A stretch of DNA of 38,008 nt from Ruminococcus sp. (GTDB taxonomy: Bacteria > Bacillota > Clostridia > Oscillospirales > Ruminococcaceae). The translations under genes were made by a program, and so were the position numbers. The notes beneath the pieces are model-generated. The model made no database searches and was not told the origin of the DNA. It saw nothing but the letters and a program-made list of their open reading frames with translations. The stretch is taken from NCBI GenBank assembly GCA_017960805.1, contig JAGCYM010000083.1, forward strand, positions 1-38,008, read 5' to 3'. This document shows, piece after piece, positions 8,465 through 16,393 of the stretch. Position 1 is the stretch's first letter. Each line of letters begins with the position of its first letter.

Positions 8465-8493
8465 TTGCATTTAATATTGTAATTGTGTATCAT
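8465..8493 (+). promoter_or_regulatory. Probable promoter of the lipoprotein gene
   Basis: TTGCAT (8465-8470), 17 bp, TATCAT (8488-8493). A moderate match to sigma-A, placed 80 nt before the lipoprotein start codon. Confidence 0.55.
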
Positions 8494-8573
8494 AATAATG
8501 ATTACAGATGGTGTCACCCTCTAATAAGGCACTAACTGTAAAAATAATCCGAAAAAGAAAGAGGTTAAACATT

Positions 8574-9347
8574 ATGAAGAAGTATATTGCATATATGCTC
8601 CTTTCTGCTATGGTTTGCGGAGTTTTTGCTTCGTGTGGAAACAAGGAGGATAGTTCAAAGCAGGAAGTAACAACTACTGCTACGACCGAAACTACAACTG
8701 AAGCACCAACAGCAGAAGCAATTACACAGCCTTCGACTGTCAGTGTTGAGGATATCGACTTTGAGGATACAGCTGTTGCTCAGTCAGGAGATGCCTATCT
8801 TGCAATTGTTGATGGTCAATGGTGGATACAGTATTGGGGTGGAGATGATCCGACCCGTGACTATCTGACTTATAATGCGGGAGTACCTACAATTACTGGT
8901 AATGGAGATTATACAGTCAGCGTTACAGCTGATACAAATGGATTCCGTTATGATACAACAGGATCTCCAGATGATCAGTACGTACCAAGCGGACTTCAGT
9001 TTATGGCAGTTATGATCAAGGATGGAGAAACTAAATTTCCAGGTGCTGTTATCACTGTTAATTCAGTAAAGGTTGATGGAAAAGAGCTAACACTTGATGG
9101 AAAGCCTTATACCTCTTCTGATGACGGACAGGAAACAAGAGCAAATCTTTATAATCAGTGGGTATCCAAGGATAATATTCCTAAGGATGCACGTTCAGCT
9201 GACGGAAAGCTTTACGAAGGCGATGGAGATGCAGCAACCGCAGCAAGCTTCATTGGTGATTATTCACCTCAGGCAGTTAATCCAGACGACTTTGCTGATG
9301 GTTGGACGAATGTTGAAGTAAACTTTACGATTTCTGGAATTGAATAA
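8574..9347 (+). CDS. Secreted lipoprotein with a possible beta-sandwich (CBM-like) domain
   Basis: A 257-residue predicted lipoprotein. The ATG at 8574 is chosen because GAGGTTAA precedes it and because it opens a clean lipoprotein signal (MKKYIAYMLLSAMVCGVFASC) with the acylated Cys at 21; the longer frame from 8508 would bury this signal. A Thr/Glu-rich linker (about 27-50) follows. The remaining 200 residues are rich in Gly, Asp, Thr and aromatic residues, with WWIQYWGGDD, a YTVSVTADTNG strand and a FMAVMIKDGE segment. This pattern resembles carbohydrate-binding beta-sandwich domains in ruminococcal secreted proteins, but I cannot name a family, so binding function is inference. It is followed by a strong terminator shared with the convergent lipoprotein gene. 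Confidence 0.78.
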   Translation: MKKYIAYMLLSAMVCGVFASCGNKEDSSKQEVTTTATTETTTEAPTAEAITQPSTVSVEDIDFEDTAVAQSGDAYLAIVDGQWWIQYWGGDDPTRDYLTYNAGVPTITGNGDYTVSVTADTNGFRYDTTGSPDDQYVPSGLQFMAVMIKDGETKFPGAVITVNSVKVDGKELTLDGKPYTSSDDGQETRANLYNQWVSKDNIPKDARSADGKLYEGDGDAATAASFIGDYSPQAVNPDDFADGWTNVEVNFTISGIE

Positions 9348-9357
9348 TAATAAAAAA

Positions 9358-9387
9358 TGCTCAAGCCTTTTGGCTTGAGCATTTTTT
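9358..9387. terminator. Strong bidirectional terminator
   Basis: A perfect 10-bp stem (TGCTCAAGCC/GGCTTGAGCA) with a TTTT loop, followed by six T on the plus strand and preceded by six A (U-tract for the minus strand). It separates the two convergent lipoprotein genes. Confidence 0.92.
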
Positions 9388-9416
9388 ATCAAGAATTGTT
9401 TTTGACGAGTGTTCTA

Positions 9417-10205
9417 TTAACCGATAGCTGTTGTAGTTGTAGTTGTGGAATCGGAAGTTTCTTCTGTTGAATCACTGGATGTGGTTGTTGTGTTCGTCCC
9501 TGTTTCAGTGGAAAAACCTTCTGGAGCAGTTCTTGTGAAAGTTTTGAGGAGATCAACTATATTAGGATTGCTTGATTCATATGTTATTACATGCATTTTT
9601 GATCCTTCCTCGTTGGCAATGCAGAGAGTGTATTTAAGTTTGTTAAGTTCATCATACTTGAACTGTATAATTACTGCTTGTTTGCCATCTATCTCGGGAT
9701 AATCATATGCAACTTCTGTGACATCCTGGTCAGACTCTGCTTCACGGAGTATACTTTCTACAACTGTGCTTGCTAATGAGGAATCACAGTTGTCCATAAT
9801 CATTGAATCCATGGCATAGTTTCCGTTAAGGATATAAGCTTCATTTTCATATGTTATCATACTGTCTGAAAGTGAATCCATATCTTCATCAAGGAACCAG
9901 TCTTCTGGTACCTCAATATACCCGAATTCGTCGTTACCAACAATCTGTGTTTTGATCTCTGCATTATCATATTTCCATTTTACTGAACTGAGCTTGGCAA
10001 CAACTCTTTCTTCAAGAGTTTTAACTTTATTTTCTGTAGTCGGTTCTGTAAATGGCTCTGTAGTTGCTACAGTAGTAGGCTGAGTCATAATTACTGGTGG
10101 TTCTGGTTTGCTGAGCTTTGCGTCATTAAGTTCAGAGCTTCCACATGCAGTTGTTATAGCAGCAGAAACCATTAATACAGTCGCGATAATTGCTTTTTTC
10201 TTCAT
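9417..10205 (-). CDS. Predicted lipoprotein of unknown function, Ser/Thr-rich tail
   Basis: A 262-residue predicted lipoprotein. The start at 10205 gives MKKKAIIATVLMVSAAITTAC, a signal with a lipobox cysteine near residue 21, and is preceded by AAGGGG about 9 nt upstream. An in-frame extension to 10277 would cross the promoter. The mature part has a Thr/Pro/Glu linker, then a globular region (about 65-220) with FGYIEVPEDWFLDED and alternating beta-strand and helix character. It ends in a Ser/Thr tail (about 225-262). The globular part recalls small lipoproteins that carry a PsbP-like or DUF-type domain with a VPEDW strand, but I cannot assign one. It stands alone on its transcript. Confidence 0.75.
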   Translation of the reverse strand: MKKKAIIATVLMVSAAITTACGSSELNDAKLSKPEPPVIMTQPTTVATTEPFTEPTTENKVKTLEERVVAKLSSVKWKYDNAEIKTQIVGNDEFGYIEVPEDWFLDEDMDSLSDSMITYENEAYILNGNYAMDSMIMDNCDSSLASTVVESILREAESDQDVTEVAYDYPEIDGKQAVIIQFKYDELNKLKYTLCIANEEGSKMHVITYESSNPNIVDLLKTFTRTAPEGFSTETGTNTTTTSSDSTEETSDSTTTTTTAIG

Positions 10206-10248
10206 TTCATATAACCCCTTATAATATAAAAATAATTCTGCGATAAAA

Positions 10249-10277
10249 ACTATATCACGATTCCTTTGATTTGTCAA
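10249..10277 (-). promoter_or_regulatory. Sigma-A promoter of the Ser/Thr-rich lipoprotein gene
   Basis: Minus strand TTGACA (10277-10272), 17 bp, TATAGT (10254-10249). From here to 10521 I see no gene and no other clear signal; the stretch is AT-rich. Confidence 0.85.
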
Positions 10278-10521
10278 TATTTTGCGGTGAAAAAGCTATA
10301 TTTACAATTATTTTGTCAGAATATTCTTCTTTTTGTTGTCGGGAATTAGTTGTTATTACATTATATATAGATGATGGGGGATTAAGAATGCAACATTTTT
10401 GAAACAATTGCTGTATCAGTACAACCGAAACATATGAAATCACGAGAGCTTATATATCCTTAATCCGTACCAATAGGAAGCGGGCATATTCTGGGAATTT
10501 GGAAAAAGACTAAATATAAAA

Positions 10522-10541
10522 CGGCTGCAGAATTGCAGCCG
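10522..10541 (-). terminator. Terminator of the TetR gene
   Basis: Perfect 8-bp stem CGGCTGCA/TGCAGCCG with a 4-nt loop, just after the tetR stop. The minus strand continues GTTTTATATTTA, a modest U-rich tail. Confidence 0.7.
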
Positions 10542-10548
10542 AAGTTGT

Positions 10549-11166
10549 CTACGCATTTGTTTCATTAATCTTGTGTTGTGCAATCATAAGCTTGATGGTA
10601 CTGTATAAGTATGGCTTCAGTTTTGAGAGCGAGCAAGGGTCCTTATAAAGTATAGCTGAGTAACATGTAGAAGAAACAAGTTCGATAATCATGAAAAGCA
10701 TTATTTCCGGATCTTTAAGCTTGTATGGAGCTTCAGCAATCATGAGATCATATACCTGGTTAAAATCAACATCATCATCAGAAGCCGGAGATGTAAGCGC
10801 TGACTTGAAGACACCCCAGCTAAGGTTTTTGGAAATAAAAGTTAGAAGTGACTGATTTTCATTAAGTTGATTGATTATGTTATCAACAATGCGAATCATT
10901 TTATCTTCAAATGAAACTTTTTTCAATTCTGGACCTAGCTCATTCATTGCATTCATGAATAGCTGGCTTGACTTATGTGCAACAAGTTTATTACGGATGT
11001 CATATTTGTCTTTAAAGTAGAGGTAGAAAGTACCTTTTGCTACTCCTGCTTTTCCTGCGATGTCAGAAATGGAGGTTTTGCTGAACCCCTTGGTTGTGAA
11101 AAATTCAAAAGCTGTCTTTAGCAGAGATGTTTCTTTTTGCTGCTTATTAACATCAACTTTTCCCAT
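10549..11166 (-). CDS. TetR/AcrR-family transcriptional regulator
   Basis: A 205-residue TetR-type repressor. Residues about 14-60 form the helix-turn-helix domain (AFEFFTTKGFSKTSISDIA, then GVAKGTFYLYFKDK), with the family's hallmark FYxYFxxK. The C-terminal helical ligand-binding domain is not conserved enough to predict a ligand. AGGAGG precedes the ATG by 5-6 nt. It is divergent from the MMPL exporter and the heptad-repeat protein. Three copies of the 13-bp site TGACCA-NN-AGTCA lie between the two consensus promoters, one of them over the exporter's -35 box. This strongly suggests direct repression of the exporter, and probably of its own gene. Confidence 0.9.
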   Translation of the reverse strand: MGKVDVNKQQKETSLLKTAFEFFTTKGFSKTSISDIAGKAGVAKGTFYLYFKDKYDIRNKLVAHKSSQLFMNAMNELGPELKKVSFEDKMIRIVDNIINQLNENQSLLTFISKNLSWGVFKSALTSPASDDDVDFNQVYDLMIAEAPYKLKDPEIMLFMIIELVSSTCYSAILYKDPCSLSKLKPYLYSTIKLMIAQHKINETNA

Positions 11167-11219
11167 GTTTTCCTCCTCGCGCGAATCATTTCGAGCGATT
11201 ATTCTTTTCTGTTACACTC

Positions 11220-11248
11220 ATTATATCTCATATTCTTGGCAGTGTCAA
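11220..11248 (-). promoter_or_regulatory. Consensus promoter of the tetR gene
   Basis: Minus strand TTGACA (11248-11243), 17 bp, TATAAT (11225-11220): a perfect sigma-A promoter. The nearest operator copy begins 11 bp upstream of its -35 box. Confidence 0.9.
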
Positions 11249-11259
11249 GCTCACAAAAA

Positions 11260-11272
11260 TGACCATTAGTCA
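11260..11272. promoter_or_regulatory. Putative TetR operator, copy 1
   Basis: TGACCATTAGTCA: dyad TGAC-N5-GTCA. It matches the other two copies at 11 of 13 positions and sits immediately upstream of the tetR -35 box. Confidence 0.75.
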
Positions 11273-11289
11273 CTGATTTGATGGGCGTG

Positions 11290-11309
11290 TTTTGTGCAAG
11301 TGCACAAAA
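11290..11309. promoter_or_regulatory. Second-type 20-bp palindrome in the tetR/MMPL intergenic region
   Basis: TTTTGTGCA-AG-TGCACAAAA, a perfect 9-bp inverted repeat with a 2-bp centre. It is unrelated to the TGACCA-NN-AGTCA sites, so it may bind a different regulator. It is centred between operator copies 1 and 2. Confidence 0.55.
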
Positions 11310-11312
11310 ATG

Positions 11313-11325
11313 TGACCAAAAGTCA
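11313..11325. promoter_or_regulatory. Putative TetR operator, copy 2
   Basis: TGACCAAAAGTCA, same dyad as copy 1. It lies 20 bp upstream of the exporter's -35 box. The decamer CACAAAAATG precedes both copies 1 and 2, suggesting a local duplication. Confidence 0.75.
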
Positions 11326-11344
11326 TTTTCACATTCTCAAGATA

Positions 11345-11373
11345 TTGACTTGTGGTCATTTTTGGAATATACT
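11345..11373 (+). promoter_or_regulatory. Sigma-A promoter of the MMPL exporter operon
   Basis: TTGACT (11345-11350), 17 bp, TATACT (11368-11373). The -35 box is embedded in operator copy 3. Transcription should begin near 11380, so the start codon at 11433 is used rather than an in-frame ATG at 11352. Confidence 0.88.
11346..11358. promoter_or_regulatory. Putative TetR operator, copy 3, over the exporter -35 box
   Basis: Plus strand TGACTTGTGGTCA; the reverse strand reads TGACCACAAGTCA and matches copies 1 and 2 as TGACCA-NN-AGTCA. It covers five of the six -35 bases of the MMPL promoter, a position expected for repression. Confidence 0.8.
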
Positions 11374-11432
11374 GTTTACAGAAAATGATTATTAGCCAGA
11401 AATGGCACATTGTGATTAAGGGGGACTATTAT

Positions 11433-11807
11433 ATGCTCAGGTTTGGTGAATTTATAGCTAAGCATCGAGTGCTTATATTGCTAATTGGCGTACTGCTTTT
11501 AATTCCATCAGCCATCGGATACATTAATACAAGGGTTAATTATGATATACTTTCGTATTTACCCAAAGATATTAATACTATGGTCGGGCAGGATATTCTG
11601 ATTGATGAATTTGGTCAAGGCGGATTTTCATTTGTAATGATCGATGGCATGACTGAAAAAGAAATAGCGGATACAGCTGATAAAATATCTCAAGTTGATG
11701 GTGTTTCTGATGTTGTCTGCTATGAAAAACTTACTGATCTTAATGTCCCAAAGGAGATACTTCCTTCAAAAGCATATGACTTTTTAATAAAGGCGATACG
11801 ACATTGA
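11433..11807 (+). CDS. MMPL/RND-type exporter, N-terminal fragment (frameshifted)
   Basis: This frame encodes the first transmembrane helix (LILLIGVLLLIPSAIGY) and most of the first extracytoplasmic domain of an MMPL/RND-like permease, then stops at TGA 11805-11807. The next frame (-1) continues the same protein: read across 11781-11785, the -1 frame gives AYDFFNKGDTTLMAVFFEE. Adding one T to the five-T run at 11781-11785 would restore a single 703-residue gene from 11433 to 13543, the usual size. So this is either a real single-base deletion, a phase-variable homopolymer or a sequencing error. The start is the ATG at 11433 with AAGGGGG upstream; the ATG at 11352 lies before the inferred transcription start. 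Confidence 0.82.
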   Translation: MLRFGEFIAKHRVLILLIGVLLLIPSAIGYINTRVNYDILSYLPKDINTMVGQDILIDEFGQGGFSFVMIDGMTEKEIADTADKISQVDGVSDVVCYEKLTDLNVPKEILPSKAYDFLIKAIRH

Positions 11808-13543
11808 TGGCTGTATTTTTCGAGGAATCAACTTCTGCAGATAAAACACTTGAAGCTATTGATGAGATGAGAAGCATAACCTCTGAACAATGCTTTATAA
11901 GTGGTATGAGTGCGGTAACAGCAGATATGAAGCATCTTTCTGACAGTGAGTCAATTATATATGCGGTTATTGCAGTAATATTAACAAGTATAGTTCTTAT
12001 GCTTTCGATGGACAGTTTTCTTATTCCTGTATTCTTTATGCTTAGCATTGGTATAGCGATAGTATGGAATCTTGGTACCAACTTTGCAATGGGCGAAATA
12101 TCATTTATAACACAGGCGTTGGCATTGGTCCTTCAACTCGGAGTTACAATGGACTACTCAATATTCCTATGGCATAGTTACAAGGAGCAGCAGAAATCAT
12201 ACAGCGACAGCAAAGTTGAAGCAATGGCTCATGCAATAGCAGCAACTGTAACAGCAGTAGTAAGCAGTTCGTTCACAACTGTAGCAGGTTTTCTTGCGAT
12301 GTGCTTCATGAGTTTCACATTAGGGCTAGATCTTGGAATAGTAATGGCTAAAGGTGTTATCTGTGGCGTAATTGCATGTATAACAGTTTTGCCTGCAATG
12401 ATCCTGATTTTTGACAGGGCGATTGAAAAGACTTCACACCGCGACTTTATGCCGAGCTTCAACAAGACATCATCTTTTATAGTAAAGCGTTCATGGGCGT
12501 TCCTCACACTTGCGGTGGTACTTATAATCCCAGCAGTTTATGGATACACTCATTACAATGTTTACTATAAATTGGACAGTACCCTGCCAAAGGAACTAGC
12601 TAGTGTAACTGCAAATATGAAGCTTGAAGAAAAGTATAATATGAATAGTACACATATTCTTCTTGTTGATTCAAATATGGATGCAAAAACGGCGACATCA
12701 ATGCTTAATGAAATGGATGATGTGGAAGGAGTTCAGTTCACGCTTGGATACAATACACTGGTTGGTCCTGCTATACCTGATGAAGTCATTCCGGATTCAA
12801 TCAAGAGCAAGCTAAAAAGTGACGATAAGCAGCTTATGCTAATCGGTTCTGAGTATGAGGTTGCTTCTGATGAGGTGAATGAACAGGTTGAAAAGCTTAA
12901 CAATATTGTTAAGAAATATGATGCAAGCGGAATGCTTATCGGAGAAGCTCCAGCTACCAAAGATCTAATCGATATTACTAACCGAGATTTCAAAGTGGTA
13001 AGCCTTCTTTCAATAGCGGCGATATTTATAATTATAGCATTAACATTCAAATCAATATCACTTCCAATAATACTAGTAGCTGTTATCGAACTAGCAATAA
13101 TGATAAATCTTGGAATCTCATATTATACAAATACTGAACTTCCGTTTATTGCTTCCGTAGTAATAGGAACTATCCAGCTTGGAGCTACTGTTGATTATGC
13201 GATACTTATGACTACAAGATATCGCACAGAGCGAGCAAGCGGAAAGGAAAAGAAAGAATCTGTAGGCATAGCACTGTCGACCTCGATACGTTCAGTTATA
13301 ACATCGGCACTTGGATTCTTCGCAGCAACAGTAGGTGTTGCTGTGTATTCAAAAATAGGAATGATATCATCTCTTTGTGTATTGCTTTCAAGAGGAGCAT
13401 TAATTTCAATGGTTGTTGTAATAACAGTGCTTCCTTCAATGTTCATGGTGTTTGATAGTATAATTTGTAAGACAAGTGCAGGGTTCTCTCATAAAGAAGA
13501 GCATCCTTCACATAGACATAATTTTCATATATTCAGTCACTAA
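11807..13543 (+). CDS. MMPL/RND-type exporter, C-terminal main fragment (frameshifted)
   Basis: This 578-residue part carries the rest of the permease. It has the end of loop 1, a block of membrane helices with GVTMDYSIFLWHSY, a second extracytoplasmic domain (from about residue 230), and a second helix block with LGATVDYAILMTTRYR. The twofold pattern and the Asp-Tyr pair in each helix-4 equivalent are hallmarks of RND/MMPL proton-driven exporters. Its ATG overlaps the upstream stop as TGATG, so reinitiation could make it as a separate chain, but intact homologues are single proteins. Firmicute MMPL genes of this kind usually sit beside a TetR regulator and an LxxG heptad-repeat protein, as here. 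The substrate is unknown. Confidence 0.85.
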   Translation: MAVFFEESTSADKTLEAIDEMRSITSEQCFISGMSAVTADMKHLSDSESIIYAVIAVILTSIVLMLSMDSFLIPVFFMLSIGIAIVWNLGTNFAMGEISFITQALALVLQLGVTMDYSIFLWHSYKEQQKSYSDSKVEAMAHAIAATVTAVVSSSFTTVAGFLAMCFMSFTLGLDLGIVMAKGVICGVIACITVLPAMILIFDRAIEKTSHRDFMPSFNKTSSFIVKRSWAFLTLAVVLIIPAVYGYTHYNVYYKLDSTLPKELASVTANMKLEEKYNMNSTHILLVDSNMDAKTATSMLNEMDDVEGVQFTLGYNTLVGPAIPDEVIPDSIKSKLKSDDKQLMLIGSEYEVASDEVNEQVEKLNNIVKKYDASGMLIGEAPATKDLIDITNRDFKVVSLLSIAAIFIIIALTFKSISLPIILVAVIELAIMINLGISYYTNTELPFIASVVIGTIQLGATVDYAILMTTRYRTERASGKEKKESVGIALSTSIRSVITSALGFFAATVGVAVYSKIGMISSLCVLLSRGALISMVVVITVLPSMFMVFDSIICKTSAGFSHKEEHPSHRHNFHIFSH

Positions 13544-13581
13544 AGTGAAACACTTGGTTAATTATAGAAAGGATGACCTTT

Positions 13582-16299
13582 ATGAAAAATATTAAGAGAA
13601 TAATTGCGGCGGCATTGGCAGTTGCTGTTTCAGCTGCAGGCACAGGTTCTATAGCTTATGCAAAGAGTATAAGCAAGCCAGAGAAAGATGATCAGACAAC
13701 TGAAAAAAATGTAAAAAGCTCAAAATCAGTAAGAACAGCTACTGACAGTGATGCATACAAGGATGAAACTGTGTATGTATTATGTAATACAGATTCATCG
13801 ATAAAAAATGTTGTGGTTAGTGATTGGCTTAAGAATGCTCCTGCGCTCAGCAGTATAAGTGACATATCAGACCTTGAAGATATAGTAAATGTTAAGGGAA
13901 ACGAGAAGTTTACTCAAACTGGAGAGAATATTAACTGGAGTGCAGAAGGAAGTGATATATATTATAAAGGAACTACAGACAAAGAACTACCGGTAGATGT
14001 TGACATCAAATATTATCTTGATGGAAAAGAAATATCTCCTTCAGATCTTAAAGGTAAGAGCGGTCACATAACAATTCGCTGGAACTACAAGAATAAGCAG
14101 AAGACGATCAAAGAAATCAACGGTAAGAAAACAGAGATTTATGTGCCTTTTATGGCTGCCAGCGCAGCGATTTTAGATACGGAAAAATTTGTTAATGTTG
14201 AGGTTACCAATGGAAAGGTTATCTCCGACGGAAACAGACTGATTGTGGTTGGAGCAGCGTTCCCAGGTCTGACTGAAAGTCTTGCTCTGAATGAGATGAA
14301 GACTATGAATATTGAACTTCCGGAGAGCTTTGAGCTTTCTGCAGATGTAACTAATTTTGAAATGAATACATCTGTAACCGTAGTATCGAATGAGATATTC
14401 TCACAATTGGAACTTGATAATAATTTCGATATGGGAGATCTCGAAGGTAAGCTGCGTGAACTTAGTGACGGTGCAGCTCAACTCACTGACGGAACAGCTA
14501 AACTATATGATGGTATTTGTGAACTCTCTTCAAAGACTGGTGATCTCATAAGCGGAGTCGATAAACTTTATGATGGATCATTGACTCTTAAGAATGGTAC
14601 TAGTGAACTTATCAGTGGTGCAAATCAGCTTGCTGATGGTACAAAAAAGCTCTCAGAATCAACTTCTAAGTTTGGTGAAGGCCTCAGTTCTGCCAAGGAT
14701 GGTTCAGGCAAGCTAGTAAGTGGACTTGATCAGTTAAAGACAGGATCGGGAGCATTATGTGAAGGTATTGGAAAAGTTGATGCAGGTGCAGGAACTCTCA
14801 GTGATGGTCTGACAACAGCTAAGTCTGGATCTGATGAACTGGTCAAGGGGTTTGCACAGGTTGATACAGGAGCAACTGCTTTATCCGAAGGTGCACAGCA
14901 GCTTGTGGGAGGCATTGGTACTCTCGCAGATGGAGGCACAAAGCTAAAAGAAGGTTCTGCTCAGGTTTCTGAAGGAATGAATGCCCTTTCAGAGGGGGCG
15001 GCAGTTCTTAGCAATTCTGCAGAAAAGCTTTCTAATGGTATTAGTTCAGCAAAATCCGGAGCAGATTCACTATCAGCAGGTATTAGTTCTGCTAAGGCAG
15101 GAGCCGAAACACTCCGTGCTAGTGCTTCTCAACTTACTGAAGGTGCTGCTCAGTTAGAATCAGGAGCTTCTCAGCTTACTTCAGGAGCATCACAGCTTGC
15201 ATCAGGAATAGATTCAGCAGGTTCTGGACTTAATACAACAATAGCAGCAAATGAGCAGGCTCTTTCAGCATTGCAGATGTTGTATCAGTCATCTCCTTCT
15301 CAGGAACTTGCTGTTGCGATAGGAACATTGCAACAAACTATAGAAGCTCAGAAGCAGATAGCTGCTTCAATGACAGATGGAGGTCAGCTTAAGGATGGAG
15401 CGATAGCAGTATCAGCCGGCGCAGAACAGCTTAGTACGGGAGCTGGTTCATTATCAAAGGGTACAGAGGAAATAGGTGGTGGACTTGATAAGCTATCAGT
15501 AGGACTTGGAACTGCAGGAACAGGTGCGTCGGAGCTTCAAAAAGGAATGGCGCTGCTTGATGAAGGTGGAAAGGCTTTAGCAGTAGGTGCAGATAAGCTT
15601 TCGGGTTCTTCTGCACAGCTTTCAGTAGGAGCAAAATCTGTTTCTGATGGCGCAGAACAGCTTAGCGGAGGTATTTCTCAACTTTCTTCAGGTAGCGGAA
15701 GCCTTACAGGAGGCCTTGAGCAGCTTATTGCTGGATTAGCAAAGTTGTCTGCTGGTAATTCCTCATTAAACAGTGGTCTTGCGCAGCTTTCTGCTGGTGC
15801 TTTCGATCTTAAGAACGGAACGGGACAGCTCTTTACTGGAGCAAACGCTCTTAATGATGGAATAGGTCAAGCTTATGCAGGCTCGTACGCTCTCGATAGT
15901 GGCCTTGGACAGCTTGTTACAGCGAATGTTCAGCTTGGAAGTGGTACAGAAACAATTTATCAGAATATGCTTAAACTTAGTAGCGGCGCAGAACAGTTAA
16001 ATAATGGAGCCGGAGCGCTTTACACTGGTATAGGCACGCTTCATGACAGCATGCCATCTCTTTCAACTGGTATAGGTCAGTTGAAATTTGGTGCAAAAGA
16101 TCTGAATGATGGTATGAACAGATTCAATGAAGAGGGAGTAAGAAAAATAAGCGAAGTTGTTGATGAAGCTCTTCCAGATATTACTGAACGATTCAAGGCA
16201 GTCAGAGATGCTGCGAAGGAATATGGAACTTTCTCAGGTAAATCAGATGAAATGGATGGAAGCGTAAAGTTCATATATGTTTTTGATGGCACTAATTAA
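13582..16299 (+). CDS. Secreted LxxG heptad-repeat surface protein (YhgE/Pip-related)
   Basis: A 905-residue exported protein. The signal peptide (residues 1-29, ending SIAYAKS) begins at the ATG at 13582, about 9 nt after AGAAAGG; the ATG at 13573 abuts that site and is less likely. Residues about 40-290 form an N-terminal globular part. From about 295 to 850 runs a very long series of degenerate heptads (patterns such as LSSGAxxLxxG), the repeat type known from YhgE/Pip and MMPL-associated proteins, predicted to form a long rod. Unlike Pip/YhgE, no C-terminal membrane helices follow, so it is probably released or held by the exporter. It begins 38 bases after the MMPL gene and should be TetR-controlled with it. 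Confidence 0.85.
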   Translation: MKNIKRIIAAALAVAVSAAGTGSIAYAKSISKPEKDDQTTEKNVKSSKSVRTATDSDAYKDETVYVLCNTDSSIKNVVVSDWLKNAPALSSISDISDLEDIVNVKGNEKFTQTGENINWSAEGSDIYYKGTTDKELPVDVDIKYYLDGKEISPSDLKGKSGHITIRWNYKNKQKTIKEINGKKTEIYVPFMAASAAILDTEKFVNVEVTNGKVISDGNRLIVVGAAFPGLTESLALNEMKTMNIELPESFELSADVTNFEMNTSVTVVSNEIFSQLELDNNFDMGDLEGKLRELSDGAAQLTDGTAKLYDGICELSSKTGDLISGVDKLYDGSLTLKNGTSELISGANQLADGTKKLSESTSKFGEGLSSAKDGSGKLVSGLDQLKTGSGALCEGIGKVDAGAGTLSDGLTTAKSGSDELVKGFAQVDTGATALSEGAQQLVGGIGTLADGGTKLKEGSAQVSEGMNALSEGAAVLSNSAEKLSNGISSAKSGADSLSAGISSAKAGAETLRASASQLTEGAAQLESGASQLTSGASQLASGIDSAGSGLNTTIAANEQALSALQMLYQSSPSQELAVAIGTLQQTIEAQKQIAASMTDGGQLKDGAIAVSAGAEQLSTGAGSLSKGTEEIGGGLDKLSVGLGTAGTGASELQKGMALLDEGGKALAVGADKLSGSSAQLSVGAKSVSDGAEQLSGGISQLSSGSGSLTGGLEQLIAGLAKLSAGNSSLNSGLAQLSAGAFDLKNGTGQLFTGANALNDGIGQAYAGSYALDSGLGQLVTANVQLGSGTETIYQNMLKLSSGAEQLNNGAGALYTGIGTLHDSMPSLSTGIGQLKFGAKDLNDGMNRFNEEGVRKISEVVDEALPDITERFKAVRDAAKEYGTFSGKSDEMDGSVKFIYVFDGTN

Positions 16300-16333
16300 G
16301 AGTTTTTTCTTCCATAATAGTTCCTAATATAAA

Positions 16334-16376
16334 AAGAAGCGGGATAGAATCAATGTGATGATCTATCTCGCTTCTT
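16334..16376. terminator. Bidirectional terminator between heptad-repeat and cellulase genes
   Basis: A 15-bp stem (AAGAAGCGGGATAGA with TCTATCTCGCTTCTT, one G-U pair), extended by ATCA/TGAT, between convergent genes. Flanking A- and T-rich tails serve either direction. Confidence 0.82.
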
Positions 16377-16393
16377 TATTATATGATTATTAA

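Noticed and set aside
10255-10443. 62-codon minus-strand frame between the lipoprotein and tetR genes
   Set aside because: It overlaps the lipoprotein promoter and has no ribosome binding site or recognisable composition.
11352-11432. Longer N-terminus of the MMPL fragment from ATG 11352
   Set aside because: It lies inside the promoter and upstream of the inferred transcription start; ATG 11433 has a strong ribosome binding site.
11775-11792. Programmed -1 frameshift in the MMPL gene
   Set aside because: The T-run is not a proper X XXY YYZ heptamer (C TTT TTA) and no clear downstream stimulator is seen; deletion, phase variation or sequencing error is simpler.
14730-14939. 69-codon minus-strand frame
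   Set aside because: It is antisense to the heptad repeats and simply reflects their regular codon pattern.
14440-16090. CRISPR-like or tandem DNA repeats
   Set aside because: The repetition is at the protein level (degenerate heptads) with diverged DNA; there are no constant repeats with unique spacers.
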